Shown here: positions 17,699 to 25,922 of the stretch, piece by piece
Layout: each line of letters opens with the position of its first letter
Numbering within the stretch: position 1 is the first letter of the stretch
Source of the DNA: Syntrophales bacterium
GTDB lineage: Bacteria > Desulfobacterota > Syntrophia > Syntrophales > PHBD01
Direction: 5' to 3'
NCBI GenBank assembly: GCA_035363115.1
Contig: DAOSEM010000001.1
Location: forward strand, 310,001 to 374,000
Length of the DNA: 64,000 nt
The notes under the pieces: model-generated
What the model saw: the letters and a program-made list of their open reading frames with translations, nothing else
The model's database searches: none
Told to the model about the DNA's origin: nothing
Position numbers and translations under genes: made by a program

Positions 17699-18002
17699 AT
17701 GCCCGGGGCGAGTCCAGGCGCGACTTGGCAGGCGGACGTCGTTTTCGAACGTCCGTGGCATGGACAGCGGTTGTCGGGAAGATGCCCCCCGACAACGGTT
17801 CATCCCCACGCCTGAGGGGTAAATCTATGTGTCCGTCTATCAGAAGGGGGGTGGCAAATTTCCCCCACCCTTTAGGTAATCCTTTGTTAAAGCGATTCAA
17901 TGGACTGCTTCATGTGAATGTATGTTCGGGTCGGATGATTCGTCGTGCATACGAGAAGCAGCCGGTATTTTCCTCTGCCGATATCCTCAAGATGATCGTT
18001 CT
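17699..18002. other. Intergenic region with several hairpins, no gene seen
   Basis: Apart from the CRISPR-like 29-mer, this stretch contains CGGACGT/ACGTCCG (17733-17739, 17749-17755), TTGTCGGG/CCCGACAA (17771-17778, 17788-17795) and a GGGTGG/CCACCC hairpin (17849-17854, 17865-17870). None has a T-run typical of an intrinsic terminator. No coding frame with gene-like composition is present. The density of hairpins suggests a remnant of a mobile or repeat element, but no transposase remnant was found. Confidence 0.4.
17796..17824. repeat. Single sequence resembling a degenerate type I-E CRISPR repeat
   Basis: The 29 bases from 17796 start CGGTTCATCCCCACGCCTGA and end GGGGTAAAT. From general knowledge, type I-E repeats in related bacteria have the form CGGTTCATCCCC, a short palindromic core, then GGGGAACAC. 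The length (29) and the first half fit well; the last bases diverge, as terminal repeats often do. No second copy occurs 61 bp to either side, so there is no array and no cas gene here. It could be a relic or chance similarity. Confidence 0.25.
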
Positions 18003-18872
18003 TTACCGCCCCTGCCGCCCCATCCACCCGTCGATGTAGGCGGCGACTTCCTGCCAGCCCGGTTCGGCGATGAGGAAGTGGTCGCGGCCGGGAAACTCGC
18101 GGTACATGGATACTTTCCCGTATTTGCGATGGATCTTCTGCACGATGGAGGGGGGCAGGAGGCGGTCCTCCTCCGCGGCGATGGTCAGGACCGGGCAGGT
18201 CACCTTCGATTCGTCCACCTGTGTGGCCTTGGTGGTATCGAGGAACCAGAAGCTGATCTCCAGGGCCGCCTTCGGAGATTCGTAGGTCAGTTTTTCGAAT
18301 ATCCGTTTCCGCTGATCTTCCGGCACGCGGTGGAAGGAGGAGTATACGGCCCCCTCGAAGGTCGGGCGGATCGGCTCTTTCCAGGAGCCCCAGCGCCCCA
18401 TGTTCATCCAGGCGCTCTTGAAGCCGGTCCAGGACAGGGGGTTGACGCCCCGGGGAAAGGCCGGCGCCACGAGGACCGCCGCCTTCGCCACGCCCCGGCT
18501 CGCGAGGATCTGGGCGATGAGTCCGCCCATGGAATGGCCGATGATGACCGGTTTGGCAGGGAGGGCCCGGATCTCCTTTTCCACGTCCGCCGCATAATCC
18601 AGGACGCTCGTGTCCGTAAGGCGTGGATCCGGAGGGGAGCTCAGGGGGATGTTGTGGTAACGGAGGGTCGGGGTGACGACCTGATAGCCCTGTGCCTCGA
18701 AGTAGCTCCGGAAGGAATCCCAGCACCAGGGGCCGGCAAACATGCCGTGAATCATGACGAGGATCGGCTTCTCACCCCGCATCTTGCTCGCGGTGTCCGC
18801 GGACTGTACCGGGGCCGCTAAGACCACGAGGGCGATCAGGATTGCCAGGGCACCGTTCACGACGTGTTTCAT
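18003..18872 (-). CDS. Exported alpha/beta hydrolase (lipase/esterase-like)
   Basis: The 289-residue product has a signal peptide (LAILIALVVLAAPVQSAD), the oxyanion region VMIHGMFAGPWCWDSF, the nucleophile elbow VIIGHSMGGLIAQ, an acid segment in AAEEDRLLPP and a catalytic-histidine candidate in GRDHFLIAEPGW. All triad positions can therefore be placed. The start at 18872 has GGGAGAAAG upstream; the longer frame reaching 18953 would put residues before the signal peptide and overlap the TrmH gene. It lies 61 bp behind TrmH on the same strand and may be the last gene of that run. It is likely a periplasmic or secreted esterase. Confidence 0.8.
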   Translation of the reverse strand: MKHVVNGALAILIALVVLAAPVQSADTASKMRGEKPILVMIHGMFAGPWCWDSFRSYFEAQGYQVVTPTLRYHNIPLSSPPDPRLTDTSVLDYAADVEKEIRALPAKPVIIGHSMGGLIAQILASRGVAKAAVLVAPAFPRGVNPLSWTGFKSAWMNMGRWGSWKEPIRPTFEGAVYSSFHRVPEDQRKRIFEKLTYESPKAALEISFWFLDTTKATQVDESKVTCPVLTIAAEEDRLLPPSIVQKIHRKYGKVSMYREFPGRDHFLIAEPGWQEVAAYIDGWMGRQGR

Positions 18873-18933
18873 GTCTTTCTCCCGGTGAGGTCCCGCGGGA
18901 TCCCGTGTCCAGCGGAACGGGGAATTGGAAGGA

Positions 18934-19710
18934 TCAGCCGGCGGTCCATGCATACATCAGGATCGCCGCCGCCTGCGGCAGGCTGAGCGATTCGGCGTCG
19001 CCCTTCCCGGGGATCGTCCATTGCTCGTCCGCCAGGGCCAGGAGATCCTCCGGCAGGCCGTGGCTCTCGCTCCCCAGGAGGATAGCCGCCGCACCGCCCG
19101 CGTGCGGGGGAGTGCCGCCCGCAGCGACGGCCGCCGCCACGGGGCCCCGTTTTTTCAGGAGCGGGATCGCTTCCCGGAGATCCACCTCCTCCAGCACATT
19201 CAGGTGAAACAGGCTCCCCATGGACGCCCGCACCGCCTTCGGGTTCGTCGGGCTCACCGATCCCGGGTCGATCAGGATCGTCCGGATGCCGAACCAGTGG
19301 GCAGTCCGGAGCAGAGCGCCCAGGTTGTTCGGGTTGTTCACCTCGTGGAGGCAGAGAACGGGTCCGGTCTCCCGCGAAAGGACCGCGGACGGCTTCTCCC
19401 GCTCGGCAACGGGGACGACGGCCAGAATCCCCTCGGGCTCAACGTCCTGGCTCAGCCCTTTCCAGTCTTCCTCCCTCACCGCATAGACGGGGGCTTTTTC
19501 AGCCAGGGAGTCCGGCAGGGACGGCCAGGATTCCCCGCGATCCTTCCGGACCAGGACCGCCGAGACAGGCCGGGCGCTTCGCAAGAGCTCCCGGACCACC
19601 TTCACGCCCTCCGCCAGGAACAGGCCTTCCCGCCGCCGGTATTTCTCCAGGCGGAGCTTCCGCCAGGCCTGGATCTCGGATCGCGAGGGGGCTGGAAAGC
19701 GCTCGGTCAA
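18934..19710 (-). CDS. TrmH/SpoU-family RNA 2'-O-methyltransferase
   Basis: The 258-residue protein has an N-terminal substrate-binding domain (KLRLEKYRRREGLFLAEGVKVVREL) and a C-terminal SPOUT knot with all three motifs: NNPNNLGALLRTAHWFG, ILLGSESHGLPEDLL and IPGKGDAESLSLPQAAAI. Members methylate the ribose of rRNA or tRNA nucleotides using S-adenosylmethionine. It follows the TerC gene by 15 bp and probably belongs to that operon. Which nucleotide it modifies cannot be read from the sequence. Confidence 0.88.
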   Translation of the reverse strand: MTERFPAPSRSEIQAWRKLRLEKYRRREGLFLAEGVKVVRELLRSARPVSAVLVRKDRGESWPSLPDSLAEKAPVYAVREEDWKGLSQDVEPEGILAVVPVAEREKPSAVLSRETGPVLCLHEVNNPNNLGALLRTAHWFGIRTILIDPGSVSPTNPKAVRASMGSLFHLNVLEEVDLREAIPLLKKRGPVAAAVAAGGTPPHAGGAAAILLGSESHGLPEDLLALADEQWTIPGKGDAESLSLPQAAAILMYAWTAG

Positions 19711-19725
19711 GGCAGGGGCCTCCGG

Positions 19726-20688
19726 TTATGCCGGCGGGTGCCCGTCGTCCAGGGACACGCCGGTGTCTCCCTCCTCGACCGGCTTGGGCCACAGGACGGA
19801 GGCCAGGATGGCCGTGAGCAGGACGCCGACGATCACCCCGAGGGAGACGAAGACGGGGATCTTCACCAGGTGGGACAGGAGCATCTTGACTCCCACGAAG
19901 GACAGGATGACCACCAGGCCCCAGTGGAGGTAGTGGAAGATCCGCATCAGACCCGAGAGGGCGAAGAAGAGGGACCGGAGGCCCAGGATGGCGAAAACGT
20001 TGGACGTGTAGACGATGAAGGGGTCCGTCGTGATGGCCAGGACCGCCGGGATGGAGTCGACGGCGAAGAGGATGTCCGTCGTCTCCAGGGCCAGGACCAC
20101 GGCGAACAGCGGCGTGGCGTGGCGGACGCCGTCTTTGACCAGGAAGAAGCGGCCGCCATCGTAGGAGTTGTCCACCGGCATGAGCCGGCGGAGAAGCTTC
20201 AGGACGGGGTTCTTCTCCGGGTGGACCTCCCGGTCCTTGCTCACGGCCATCTTGGCCGCCGTGTAGATCAGGAAGAGACCAAAGACGTAAATGATCCATT
20301 CGAACCGTTCGATCAGGGCGACCCCGGCGAAGATGAAGACGGCCCGGATGACCAGGGCCCCGAGGATTCCCCAGAAGAGGGCCTTGTGCTCATACTGGGC
20401 AGGGACCTGGAAGTACCCGAAAATCAAGAGGAAGACGAAGAGGTTGTCGACGCTCAGCGAATACTCGATCAGGTAGCCCGCCAGGAACTCCAGGGCCTTG
20501 TGGTGCCCCTCGAACCAGTAGACGCCCCCGCAGAACAGCATGGCCAGGGTAATCCAGAAGCCGGTCCACAGGAGGGCCTCCTTGACTTGGACCACGTGGG
20601 CCTTCCGGTTGAAAACACCCAGGTCCAGGGCCAGAAATGCGAGAACGAGAATGGCGAAAACAATCCAGCCGACCACAGTGACTGTCAT
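19726..20688 (-). CDS. TerC/Alx-family integral membrane protein
   Basis: The 320-residue protein is mostly membrane helices and carries the two family motifs: YSLSVDNLFVFLLIFGYF in the first half and ALETTDILFAVDSIPAVLAIT in the second, with intramembrane aspartates. It is longer at the ends than minimal TerC and matches the Alx-like subgroup. Alx and TerC proteins act in Mn2+ homeostasis, and TerC proteins recur with ATP-grasp and DUF350 genes in stress/metal-resistance neighbourhoods. Here it lies 15 bp after the glutathionylspermidine-synthase-like gene. No separate promoter or metal riboswitch was seen in front of it. Confidence 0.9.
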   Translation of the reverse strand: MTVTVVGWIVFAILVLAFLALDLGVFNRKAHVVQVKEALLWTGFWITLAMLFCGGVYWFEGHHKALEFLAGYLIEYSLSVDNLFVFLLIFGYFQVPAQYEHKALFWGILGALVIRAVFIFAGVALIERFEWIIYVFGLFLIYTAAKMAVSKDREVHPEKNPVLKLLRRLMPVDNSYDGGRFFLVKDGVRHATPLFAVVLALETTDILFAVDSIPAVLAITTDPFIVYTSNVFAILGLRSLFFALSGLMRIFHYLHWGLVVILSFVGVKMLLSHLVKIPVFVSLGVIVGVLLTAILASVLWPKPVEEGDTGVSLDDGHPPA

Positions 20689-20703
20689 TTCTTTCTACCT
20701 CGG

Positions 20704-21891
20704 TTATGTTTCCGGAAAACCGGCACGGACGGTGTGCCCTGCGAACTGGGAGAGGTTGTGGATGATGCCCTTCTCCCGGCGGAAGCCGAGGCCGCAGGGC
20801 TCCCAGGAAAAGAAGACCCCCGCCTGGTAGAGACGGCCTTCGCCGTCGGCGGGCAGGTCCGCGAACTCCTGGTAAATGGAGCGGTACGATACATAATCCC
20901 CGTCCCTTCTGTCCAGTTCATTTCCCGATGGGTCGAGGATCCGCACGTTGTCCCCCTCCCGGCTGAAGGTCTTCTTCTCCACGCAGGTCTTCCCGCGGAG
21001 CGGATCGAAGGATGTCTCCAGGAGGAGCGGGTGGTCCGGGAAGAGGTCCCAGAGGACCTTCAGGATTCCTTTCGACTGGAAGAGGAGCGAGTAGGGTGGG
21101 TTCAGGAGGATGACCCTGTCGCGCCGGAGCAGGCCCGTCAGAATCTCCGCCAGTTCCGGCTCCTCCAGGGCGATGTATTCGTAGGGAAGAAGCTTGTACC
21201 AGAAATCGAAGCGGTCGCCCGCTGGATTGTAGATTCCCTCGTCATCGAAAAACACATCGTGGGCATACTCGAAACCGGTGATGAAACCTGCTTCGTAAGC
21301 CATCTCCTCCAGGAGGCGGGTCGTGTTCTCGTCTTCGAGGCCCAGGTCCAGGCAGGAGAAGAGGGCGCAGGGGATGGGGGCGTCGGGGCCGGCAAAGGCC
21401 GGGTGGAGATTGCGCATCCGGATGAAGGACTCCTGCAGGGTCTCGTAGAGGCGGTTGAACTGCCGCTCTTCATCGATGCCGTTGTGGCGGAGGATCATCC
21501 ACTGGATCAGGGCCGTCTCGAAGATCATTGAGGGCGTGTCGGCGTTGAACTCGATGAGCTTGACGGGCTTTCCATCCAGCCCGCCGGCCAGGTCGAAGCG
21601 CCCAAGGAGGTGGAAGTGGCGGTCGTCCTCCCAGCTGAGCCGGATCATCTCCACCAGGTTTTCCGGGATGTCCAGGAGTTCGAAGAGGCCGTGATCGATG
21701 ACGTGCTGGGCCGCCTGAACGTATAGGCCGTAGAGCTCATCCGCTGCCCGGTAGTAAGCTTCCCCCTCTTCCTCCGTCACCTGGACCAGCTCCTCCGCCA
21801 CGTAGTCCAGATTGTCGGGAGACTGGTACCAGTAGAAGCCCACCTTCTCGAAGATGGACGGTGGAATGGGATTCACCTGCAGGGTATGCAC
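20704..21891 (-). CDS. Glutathionylspermidine-synthase-like ATP-grasp ligase (YgiC/YjfC family)
   Basis: The 395-residue protein matches the synthetase half of glutathionylspermidine synthase: a GFYWYQSPDNLDYVAEELV opening, the substrate/ATP region RFDLAGGLDGKPVKLIEFNADTP, and later SKGILKVLWDLFPDHPLLLET and YQEFADLPADGEGRLYQAGVFF. No amidase domain is present, as in E. coli YgiC and YjfC. The reaction would be ATP-dependent amide-bond formation, but the substrates of these stand-alone ligases are not established. The start is a GTG at 21891. Five bases separate it from the lipoprotein gene, the same pairing as ygiB-ygiC and yjfM-yjfC in enterobacteria. Confidence 0.85.
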   Translation of the reverse strand: MHTLQVNPIPPSIFEKVGFYWYQSPDNLDYVAEELVQVTEEEGEAYYRAADELYGLYVQAAQHVIDHGLFELLDIPENLVEMIRLSWEDDRHFHLLGRFDLAGGLDGKPVKLIEFNADTPSMIFETALIQWMILRHNGIDEERQFNRLYETLQESFIRMRNLHPAFAGPDAPIPCALFSCLDLGLEDENTTRLLEEMAYEAGFITGFEYAHDVFFDDEGIYNPAGDRFDFWYKLLPYEYIALEEPELAEILTGLLRRDRVILLNPPYSLLFQSKGILKVLWDLFPDHPLLLETSFDPLRGKTCVEKKTFSREGDNVRILDPSGNELDRRDGDYVSYRSIYQEFADLPADGEGRLYQAGVFFSWEPCGLGFRREKGIIHNLSQFAGHTVRAGFPET

Positions 21892-21896
21892 GGCCT

Positions 21897-22517
21897 TCAG
21901 CCCGAGAAGCTCCGGAAGCTGCTCGTCATCCGGGAGAAAAACCCGGCCTTCCGGGCGCCCGGCGAGGTCGACGTGTAACGGCGGTTTCCGTAGCTGTATC
22001 CGTAATAGCGGCTTCCGTACCAGTAGCTTCTTGTGGGATTGCCCGACTGCCTTTCCTCTTCCTTGAGGCGTTCCTCCAGGGGCAGGCGGCTGGCGAGGCT
22101 CTGCTGGTAGACCGCTTCGTTAGCGTACACGAATGGGTTCGGGGACGTGGTCTTGCCCATCATGTACCCCAGAAGGCCCGCCGACAGGACGGTCCCCAGG
22201 CCCAGCATATTCCGCTCCTGGCCTGCCCCGTCCATGAGGCTGCGGACCTTGTCCTCCGGCAGGGTCTCGCTGGTTCCGTCCCGCCGCTTCACAACCACTC
22301 CCGTGGTGCTGCTGGGGTATTCGTTCACGATCTTGTAGTCTCCAGGCGCCGTTTCCTCGATCTGGGTCATGACGCCGGCCTTCCGTTCCTGCATGACGTT
22401 TCCGTCCGTGCCGCCGGTCGTCGTGACCGGCGCCTCATCGCACCCCGTGAGCAGGGTGTGGGCCAGGAAAAACACGCCCCCGGCGATGACTCGGCTTTTG
22501 CGCCCCGGCTGTTTCAT
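21897..22517 (-). CDS. Lipoprotein, positional and partial match to YgiB/YjfM (DUF1190-like)
   Basis: The 206-residue protein has a signal peptide ending in LLTGC (Cys26). A Gly-rich stretch LSAGLLGYMMGKTTS recalls the GYMMG segment of YgiB, and the tail is rich in Tyr, Ser and Gly (SYWYGSRYYGYSYGNRRY). An AGGAGG-type site precedes the ATG. Overall similarity to DUF1190 is judged only from this motif and from the gene order DUF350 - lipoprotein - ATP-grasp ligase, which matches yjfL-yjfM-yjfC. The middle contains an odd KRRDGTSETLPEDKVRSL segment like a short SH3-type repeat. Function is unknown. Confidence 0.6.
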   Translation of the reverse strand: MKQPGRKSRVIAGGVFFLAHTLLTGCDEAPVTTTGGTDGNVMQERKAGVMTQIEETAPGDYKIVNEYPSSTTGVVVKRRDGTSETLPEDKVRSLMDGAGQERNMLGLGTVLSAGLLGYMMGKTTSPNPFVYANEAVYQQSLASRLPLEERLKEEERQSGNPTRSYWYGSRYYGYSYGNRRYTSTSPGARKAGFFSRMTSSFRSFSG

Positions 22518-22536
22518 GGCTTCCTCCTGATCCCGG

Positions 22537-23358
22537 TCAAACGATCATGCGGCTGATGACGACGGCGAGGGCGATGACGAGGCCCTGCACCAGGAGGGCC
22601 GCGGCGGTATTCCCCGCCTGGATCTGGTCTTCCAGTTTCGTCTTCGGGAGGAAGATCCAGTCGGAGACCTTCTGGAAAATCAGGAGAAACAGCATGCCCG
22701 AGGCGGCGCTGATGAGAAACCAGCCCAGGCTCTCGGCCCAGCCGGTGAAGTCTCCGGCGATGCTCGACCGCAGGATGATGCTGTAGGCCACGAGCAGCCC
22801 CGCCACGGTGATCCCCGCGCTGAGGTTGCCCTCCCGCAGGCAGGCCGCCGTGCGGAACCGGTAGATCCGCTGGTGCATGAAGACCGCCAGGTACAGGAAG
22901 AGCTGGCCCAGCCCGAAAAACGCCATGGCCGAGAGGATGCCTCCGACCTCTCCGGCAAATGCGCCGTTCAGCAGGATCCCCGTGGCGATGAAGCTGCCCG
23001 CCTCGACGATCCCCGTCGGCACGTTCCCCGCCTTGATCAGGTCGTTGTTGCGGACACCCGGGACGAGAATGCGGTCGTTCAGGAGATGGGCCGCGAAGAA
23101 GAGGACCGTCGTGATGGCCCCGTCGGTGAGAAAGACCACCAGGTCGGCCCTCCGGAGCCCCCCCTGGAAGACCCCCGCCAGGGCGGTGCAGATTCCAACG
23201 TAGAGGCCGAACCGGCGGAGCGCCACGGCCGTGTTGGCCTCCTTCTCCACGGCGAGATCGTCGTCGAATTTCGTGAGGACGTCGGCGATCCGCTTGGAAA
23301 GGTAGAGAAATGCCAGGATGAGCGCCATGTACACCACGATCATGCCGTATCGTTCCAT
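22537..23358 (-). CDS. DUF350 (YjfL-like) membrane protein, two tandem domains
   Basis: The 273-residue protein has about eight hydrophobic helices arranged as two related halves, each with a membrane segment followed by a short polar helix (RFGLYVGICTALAGVF in the first, SAGITVAGLLVAYSIIL in the second). This is the DUF350/YjfL pattern. The start at 23358 has AAGGAGCG upstream. Function is unknown in characterised bacteria, but the gene recurs beside a YgiB/YjfM lipoprotein and a glutathionylspermidine-synthase-like ligase, exactly as here. The product is probably an inner-membrane part of an envelope stress system. Confidence 0.8.
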   Translation of the reverse strand: MERYGMIVVYMALILAFLYLSKRIADVLTKFDDDLAVEKEANTAVALRRFGLYVGICTALAGVFQGGLRRADLVVFLTDGAITTVLFFAAHLLNDRILVPGVRNNDLIKAGNVPTGIVEAGSFIATGILLNGAFAGEVGGILSAMAFFGLGQLFLYLAVFMHQRIYRFRTAACLREGNLSAGITVAGLLVAYSIILRSSIAGDFTGWAESLGWFLISAASGMLFLLIFQKVSDWIFLPKTKLEDQIQAGNTAAALLVQGLVIALAVVISRMIV

Positions 23359-23422
23359 CGTTCGCTCCTTGTCTTGAGGCCGCGGCGCCGGAACCGGCGT
23401 GGCGGCGGTGTTCGCGGGTCGT

Positions 23423-24757
23423 TCAGAGTTTCCGGAGCAGCCCCTGGGCGGCGATGTGGATTGGGTCCCACGGACCGCTGAAGGGTGGGGCGTACGCCAG
23501 GTCGAGGTAGGCCACTTCCTCCAGGGACAGGCCCGCCCAGAGGGCCGCCGAGAGTGTGTTCACGCGGCTGACCGCCCCCGCTTCGCCGATGGCCTGGGCC
23601 CCCAGGAACTTTCCCGTTCCCCGGTCCGCTGTGAGCTTCAGGCCCACTCTCCTGGCGGTGGGCATGGACCGGGCGGCGCTGGTTCCCCACAGGATCGTAC
23701 TCACCGGGTGAAATCCAGCAGCCTTGGCTTCCCGCTCTCCCAGCCCCGTGACGGCGGCCTCCAGGTTGAAGACCTTGAAGGACTGGGCGCCCACGATGCC
23801 GGGGAATACCATGGGATCGCCACCGATGTTGCTGCCGGCCACGCGGCCCTGTTTGTTGGCGATGTCTCCCAGGGGCACATGGACCCATTTCCCGCTCACC
23901 CGGTGGAAGGATTCGCAGCAGTCCCCGGCGGCATATATGTTTTCTTCGGACGTTTGCTGGGAGAAGTTGACCGCGATGGCCCCCGTCTGACCGATGGCCA
24001 CGCCCGCATCCCGGGCAAGGTCCGCGTCCGGACGTGTGCCGAGTGCCAGGAGGATGATGTCCGCCTCCAGGGGACCGGCGCTCGTGTTGAGGCGGTTGCG
24101 GCATGTGGAGCCGGCTTCGATGGAAAGCGTCGTCGTCTCCGGCAGGAACGTCACGTCGTTACGGCCCAGCTCTTCGATGATCAGATTCGAAAATTCCGGA
24201 TCCCAGCGGGCCGCCGGCAGGGTTCCCCGGTGGACGATGGTCGTCCCGACCCCCGCCATGCGGAAGGCCTCGGCCATCTCCAGGCCGATGAAGCCGGCGC
24301 CGACAATGATGGCCTTCCTGCAGGGCATCTCCCGGATCAACTGCTTGATGCGGAGGGCGTCGGTCAGGCGCTTCAGGACGAAGACCCCCTCCCGGTCCTC
24401 TCCGGGCATCCCCGGCGTGAAGGCCTTGACGCCCGTGCCGAAGACGAGGAAGTCGAAGGGGAGCGTTCTCCCGCCCTCCGCATGCACCGTCCGTGCATGG
24501 AGATCCACGGCCTCAACGCCCGTGTCCGTGAGGACTTCAATCCCCGATTCCCGGAACTTCTCCGGGGTCCTTGCGATCAGTTTCCGCTCGTCCTTGATCA
24601 GATCGCCTATGAAATAGGGCATCGGACAGGCGGCTGTGGATGTATAAGCCGTCCGCTCGATGATGGTGACGGTCAGGTCCGGATCCTTCCTCCTTGCCTC
24701 CGCCGACGCGGAAGCGCCCCCGGCACCCCCTCCGATCACGACCATGTTCTTGCCCAT
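23423..24757 (-). CDS. FAD-dependent CoA-disulfide-reductase-type oxidoreductase (Cys form)
   Basis: The 444-residue flavoprotein has the FAD motif VVIGGGAGGASASAEA near the start, a single redox cysteine in STAACPMPYFIGD (Cys44, codon TGT at 24626-24628), an NAD(P)H-binding motif IIVGAGFIGLEMAEAF, the second FAD motif IYAAGDCCESFH and the dimer domain ending GPWDPIHIAAQ. A single Cys followed by PxPYxIGD marks the CoA-disulfide reductase/NADH oxidase/NADH peroxidase group, which reduces CoA disulfides, persulfides or oxygen species. It has exactly the same length as the UGA-containing homologue at 59393-60727. It sits 19 bp behind lgt and has AAAGGAGGC before its ATG. Confidence 0.88.
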   Translation of the reverse strand: MGKNMVVIGGGAGGASASAEARRKDPDLTVTIIERTAYTSTAACPMPYFIGDLIKDERKLIARTPEKFRESGIEVLTDTGVEAVDLHARTVHAEGGRTLPFDFLVFGTGVKAFTPGMPGEDREGVFVLKRLTDALRIKQLIREMPCRKAIIVGAGFIGLEMAEAFRMAGVGTTIVHRGTLPAARWDPEFSNLIIEELGRNDVTFLPETTTLSIEAGSTCRNRLNTSAGPLEADIILLALGTRPDADLARDAGVAIGQTGAIAVNFSQQTSEENIYAAGDCCESFHRVSGKWVHVPLGDIANKQGRVAGSNIGGDPMVFPGIVGAQSFKVFNLEAAVTGLGEREAKAAGFHPVSTILWGTSAARSMPTARRVGLKLTADRGTGKFLGAQAIGEAGAVSRVNTLSAALWAGLSLEEVAYLDLAYAPPFSGPWDPIHIAAQGLLRKL

Positions 24758-24776
24758 CCTGAAGCCTCCTTTCGGG

Positions 24777-25619
24777 TTACCGATTCCGCGCCGCGGCGGT
24801 CTTTTGCATCCAGAAGACCGCCAGTCCCGCCCCGATCATGAGCAGGCAGAGAAGCTGTCCCATGCTCAGGGAAAGCCAGAGAAGCCCGAGCTGGGCGTCT
24901 GGTTCCCGGAAAAATTCAATGACGAAACGAATGAGACCATAGCCGATCAGATACAGCGAGAAGAGAAATCCGTCAAAGGGGCTTTTCCGGCGGATCGCCC
25001 AGAGAATGGCGAAAAGGACAAGGCCCTCGAAGAACGCCTCGTAAAGCTGGGAGGGGTGGCGAAGCCGGCCTGTGGGGTCGAGGGGAAAATACATCCCCCA
25101 GGGCATCGTCGTGGCGCGTCCCCAGAGCTCGCCGTTCAGGAAATTCCCGAGCCGGCCGAAGGTGTAGCCCAGCGGCACCGTGGGACAGATCAGGTCCGTC
25201 ATGTTCCAGAAGGCGAAGCCGTTGCGCCGGCAGAACCAGACGGCCGCCAGGATCACCCCCACGAGCCCGCCGTGGAACGACATGCCGCTGATGCCGACGA
25301 AGCGGATTCCGTTTCCGAATTCAAAGGGCAGGAATATCTCCAGGGGATGATGCGCGTAATAGTCCAGGTTGTAGAACAGGACGTAGCCGAGGCGGCCGCC
25401 GAGGATCAGGCCCAGGATGATCCAGATGAATAGGTCCTGGATTGTTTCCGGCGTGTAGGGGTATTTTTCCTGCCGGATTCTCCGGACCACCAGGAAATAG
25501 GTGAGGCCGAAGGCCACCAGATACATCAGGCTGTACCAGCGGAGCTGGAAGGACCCGATCTGGAAGAGGAAAGGACTGATGTGGCTGGGAAGGTCCGCCC
25601 AGCCGGCCGGATGGTCCAT
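24777..25619 (-). CDS. lgt: Prolipoprotein diacylglyceryl transferase
   Basis: The 280-residue membrane enzyme moves a diacylglyceryl group from phosphatidylglycerol to the lipobox cysteine of prolipoproteins. Family landmarks are RWYSLMYLVAF, LGGRLGYVLFYN, GISGMSFHGGLVG (catalytic His region), the signature GRLGNFLNGELWGR and HPSQLYEAFFEGL. The start at 25619 gives the normal length; the frame stays open much further upstream but there it overlaps the DJ-1 gene on the other strand. It heads a leftward run that includes a predicted lipoprotein gene, a natural client. Confidence 0.95.
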   Translation of the reverse strand: MDHPAGWADLPSHISPFLFQIGSFQLRWYSLMYLVAFGLTYFLVVRRIRQEKYPYTPETIQDLFIWIILGLILGGRLGYVLFYNLDYYAHHPLEIFLPFEFGNGIRFVGISGMSFHGGLVGVILAAVWFCRRNGFAFWNMTDLICPTVPLGYTFGRLGNFLNGELWGRATTMPWGMYFPLDPTGRLRHPSQLYEAFFEGLVLFAILWAIRRKSPFDGFLFSLYLIGYGLIRFVIEFFREPDAQLGLLWLSLSMGQLLCLLMIGAGLAVFWMQKTAAARNR

Positions 25620-25922
25620 GAGGTCTGCTTTCTCCCGCCTGCATCCCTGTGAAGCCGGCGGTGTCTGAGGGATTGTCCTTGTACGGCGGGTTGCCCTTCG
25701 GGAGACCCGACTGACGCCGCCGTTGGCACACGGGCAGTCTCTTATCACAGCGGGTGGTCCCTGTGCAACGGAAGTCCTTGAAACCGGGGTGTATTGACAG
25801 GGGGCGGCGCCTTCTGTATCGTGGCTCCGGCCGGGGCGGAGCGGACCGCAGCCGTCCGGGCGCATTCCGCCGCGCGGCGCCCGGTCCCGATTCCGGGTTG
25901 CCTGCATCGAAAAGGAGGCCTT
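25620..25922. other. Divergent intergenic region between lgt and the DJ-1 gene
   Basis: About 300 bp separate two divergently transcribed genes. The right part contains the promoter listed for the DJ-1 gene. No convincing promoter for lgt was identified, although it must lie here, and no conserved RNA element was recognised. Confidence 0.5.
25794..25822 (+). promoter_or_regulatory. Sigma-70-type promoter for the DJ-1 gene
   Basis: TTGACA at 25794-25799 and TATCGT at 25817-25822 are separated by 17 bp. The -35 is a perfect consensus; the -10 keeps four of six positions. The gene starts 101 bp beyond the -10. Read by eye from the sequence. Confidence 0.5.

Noticed and set aside
17699..18002. 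A CRISPR array in the region behind the DUF4143 gene.
   Set aside because: Only one repeat-like unit exists, with no second copy at spacer distance and no cas genes.
18925..21531. An 868-codon plus-strand frame opposite the TrmH, TerC and ATP-grasp genes.
   Set aside because: The translation is low-complexity and charge-rich with no domain, while the minus strand encodes three well-known families.
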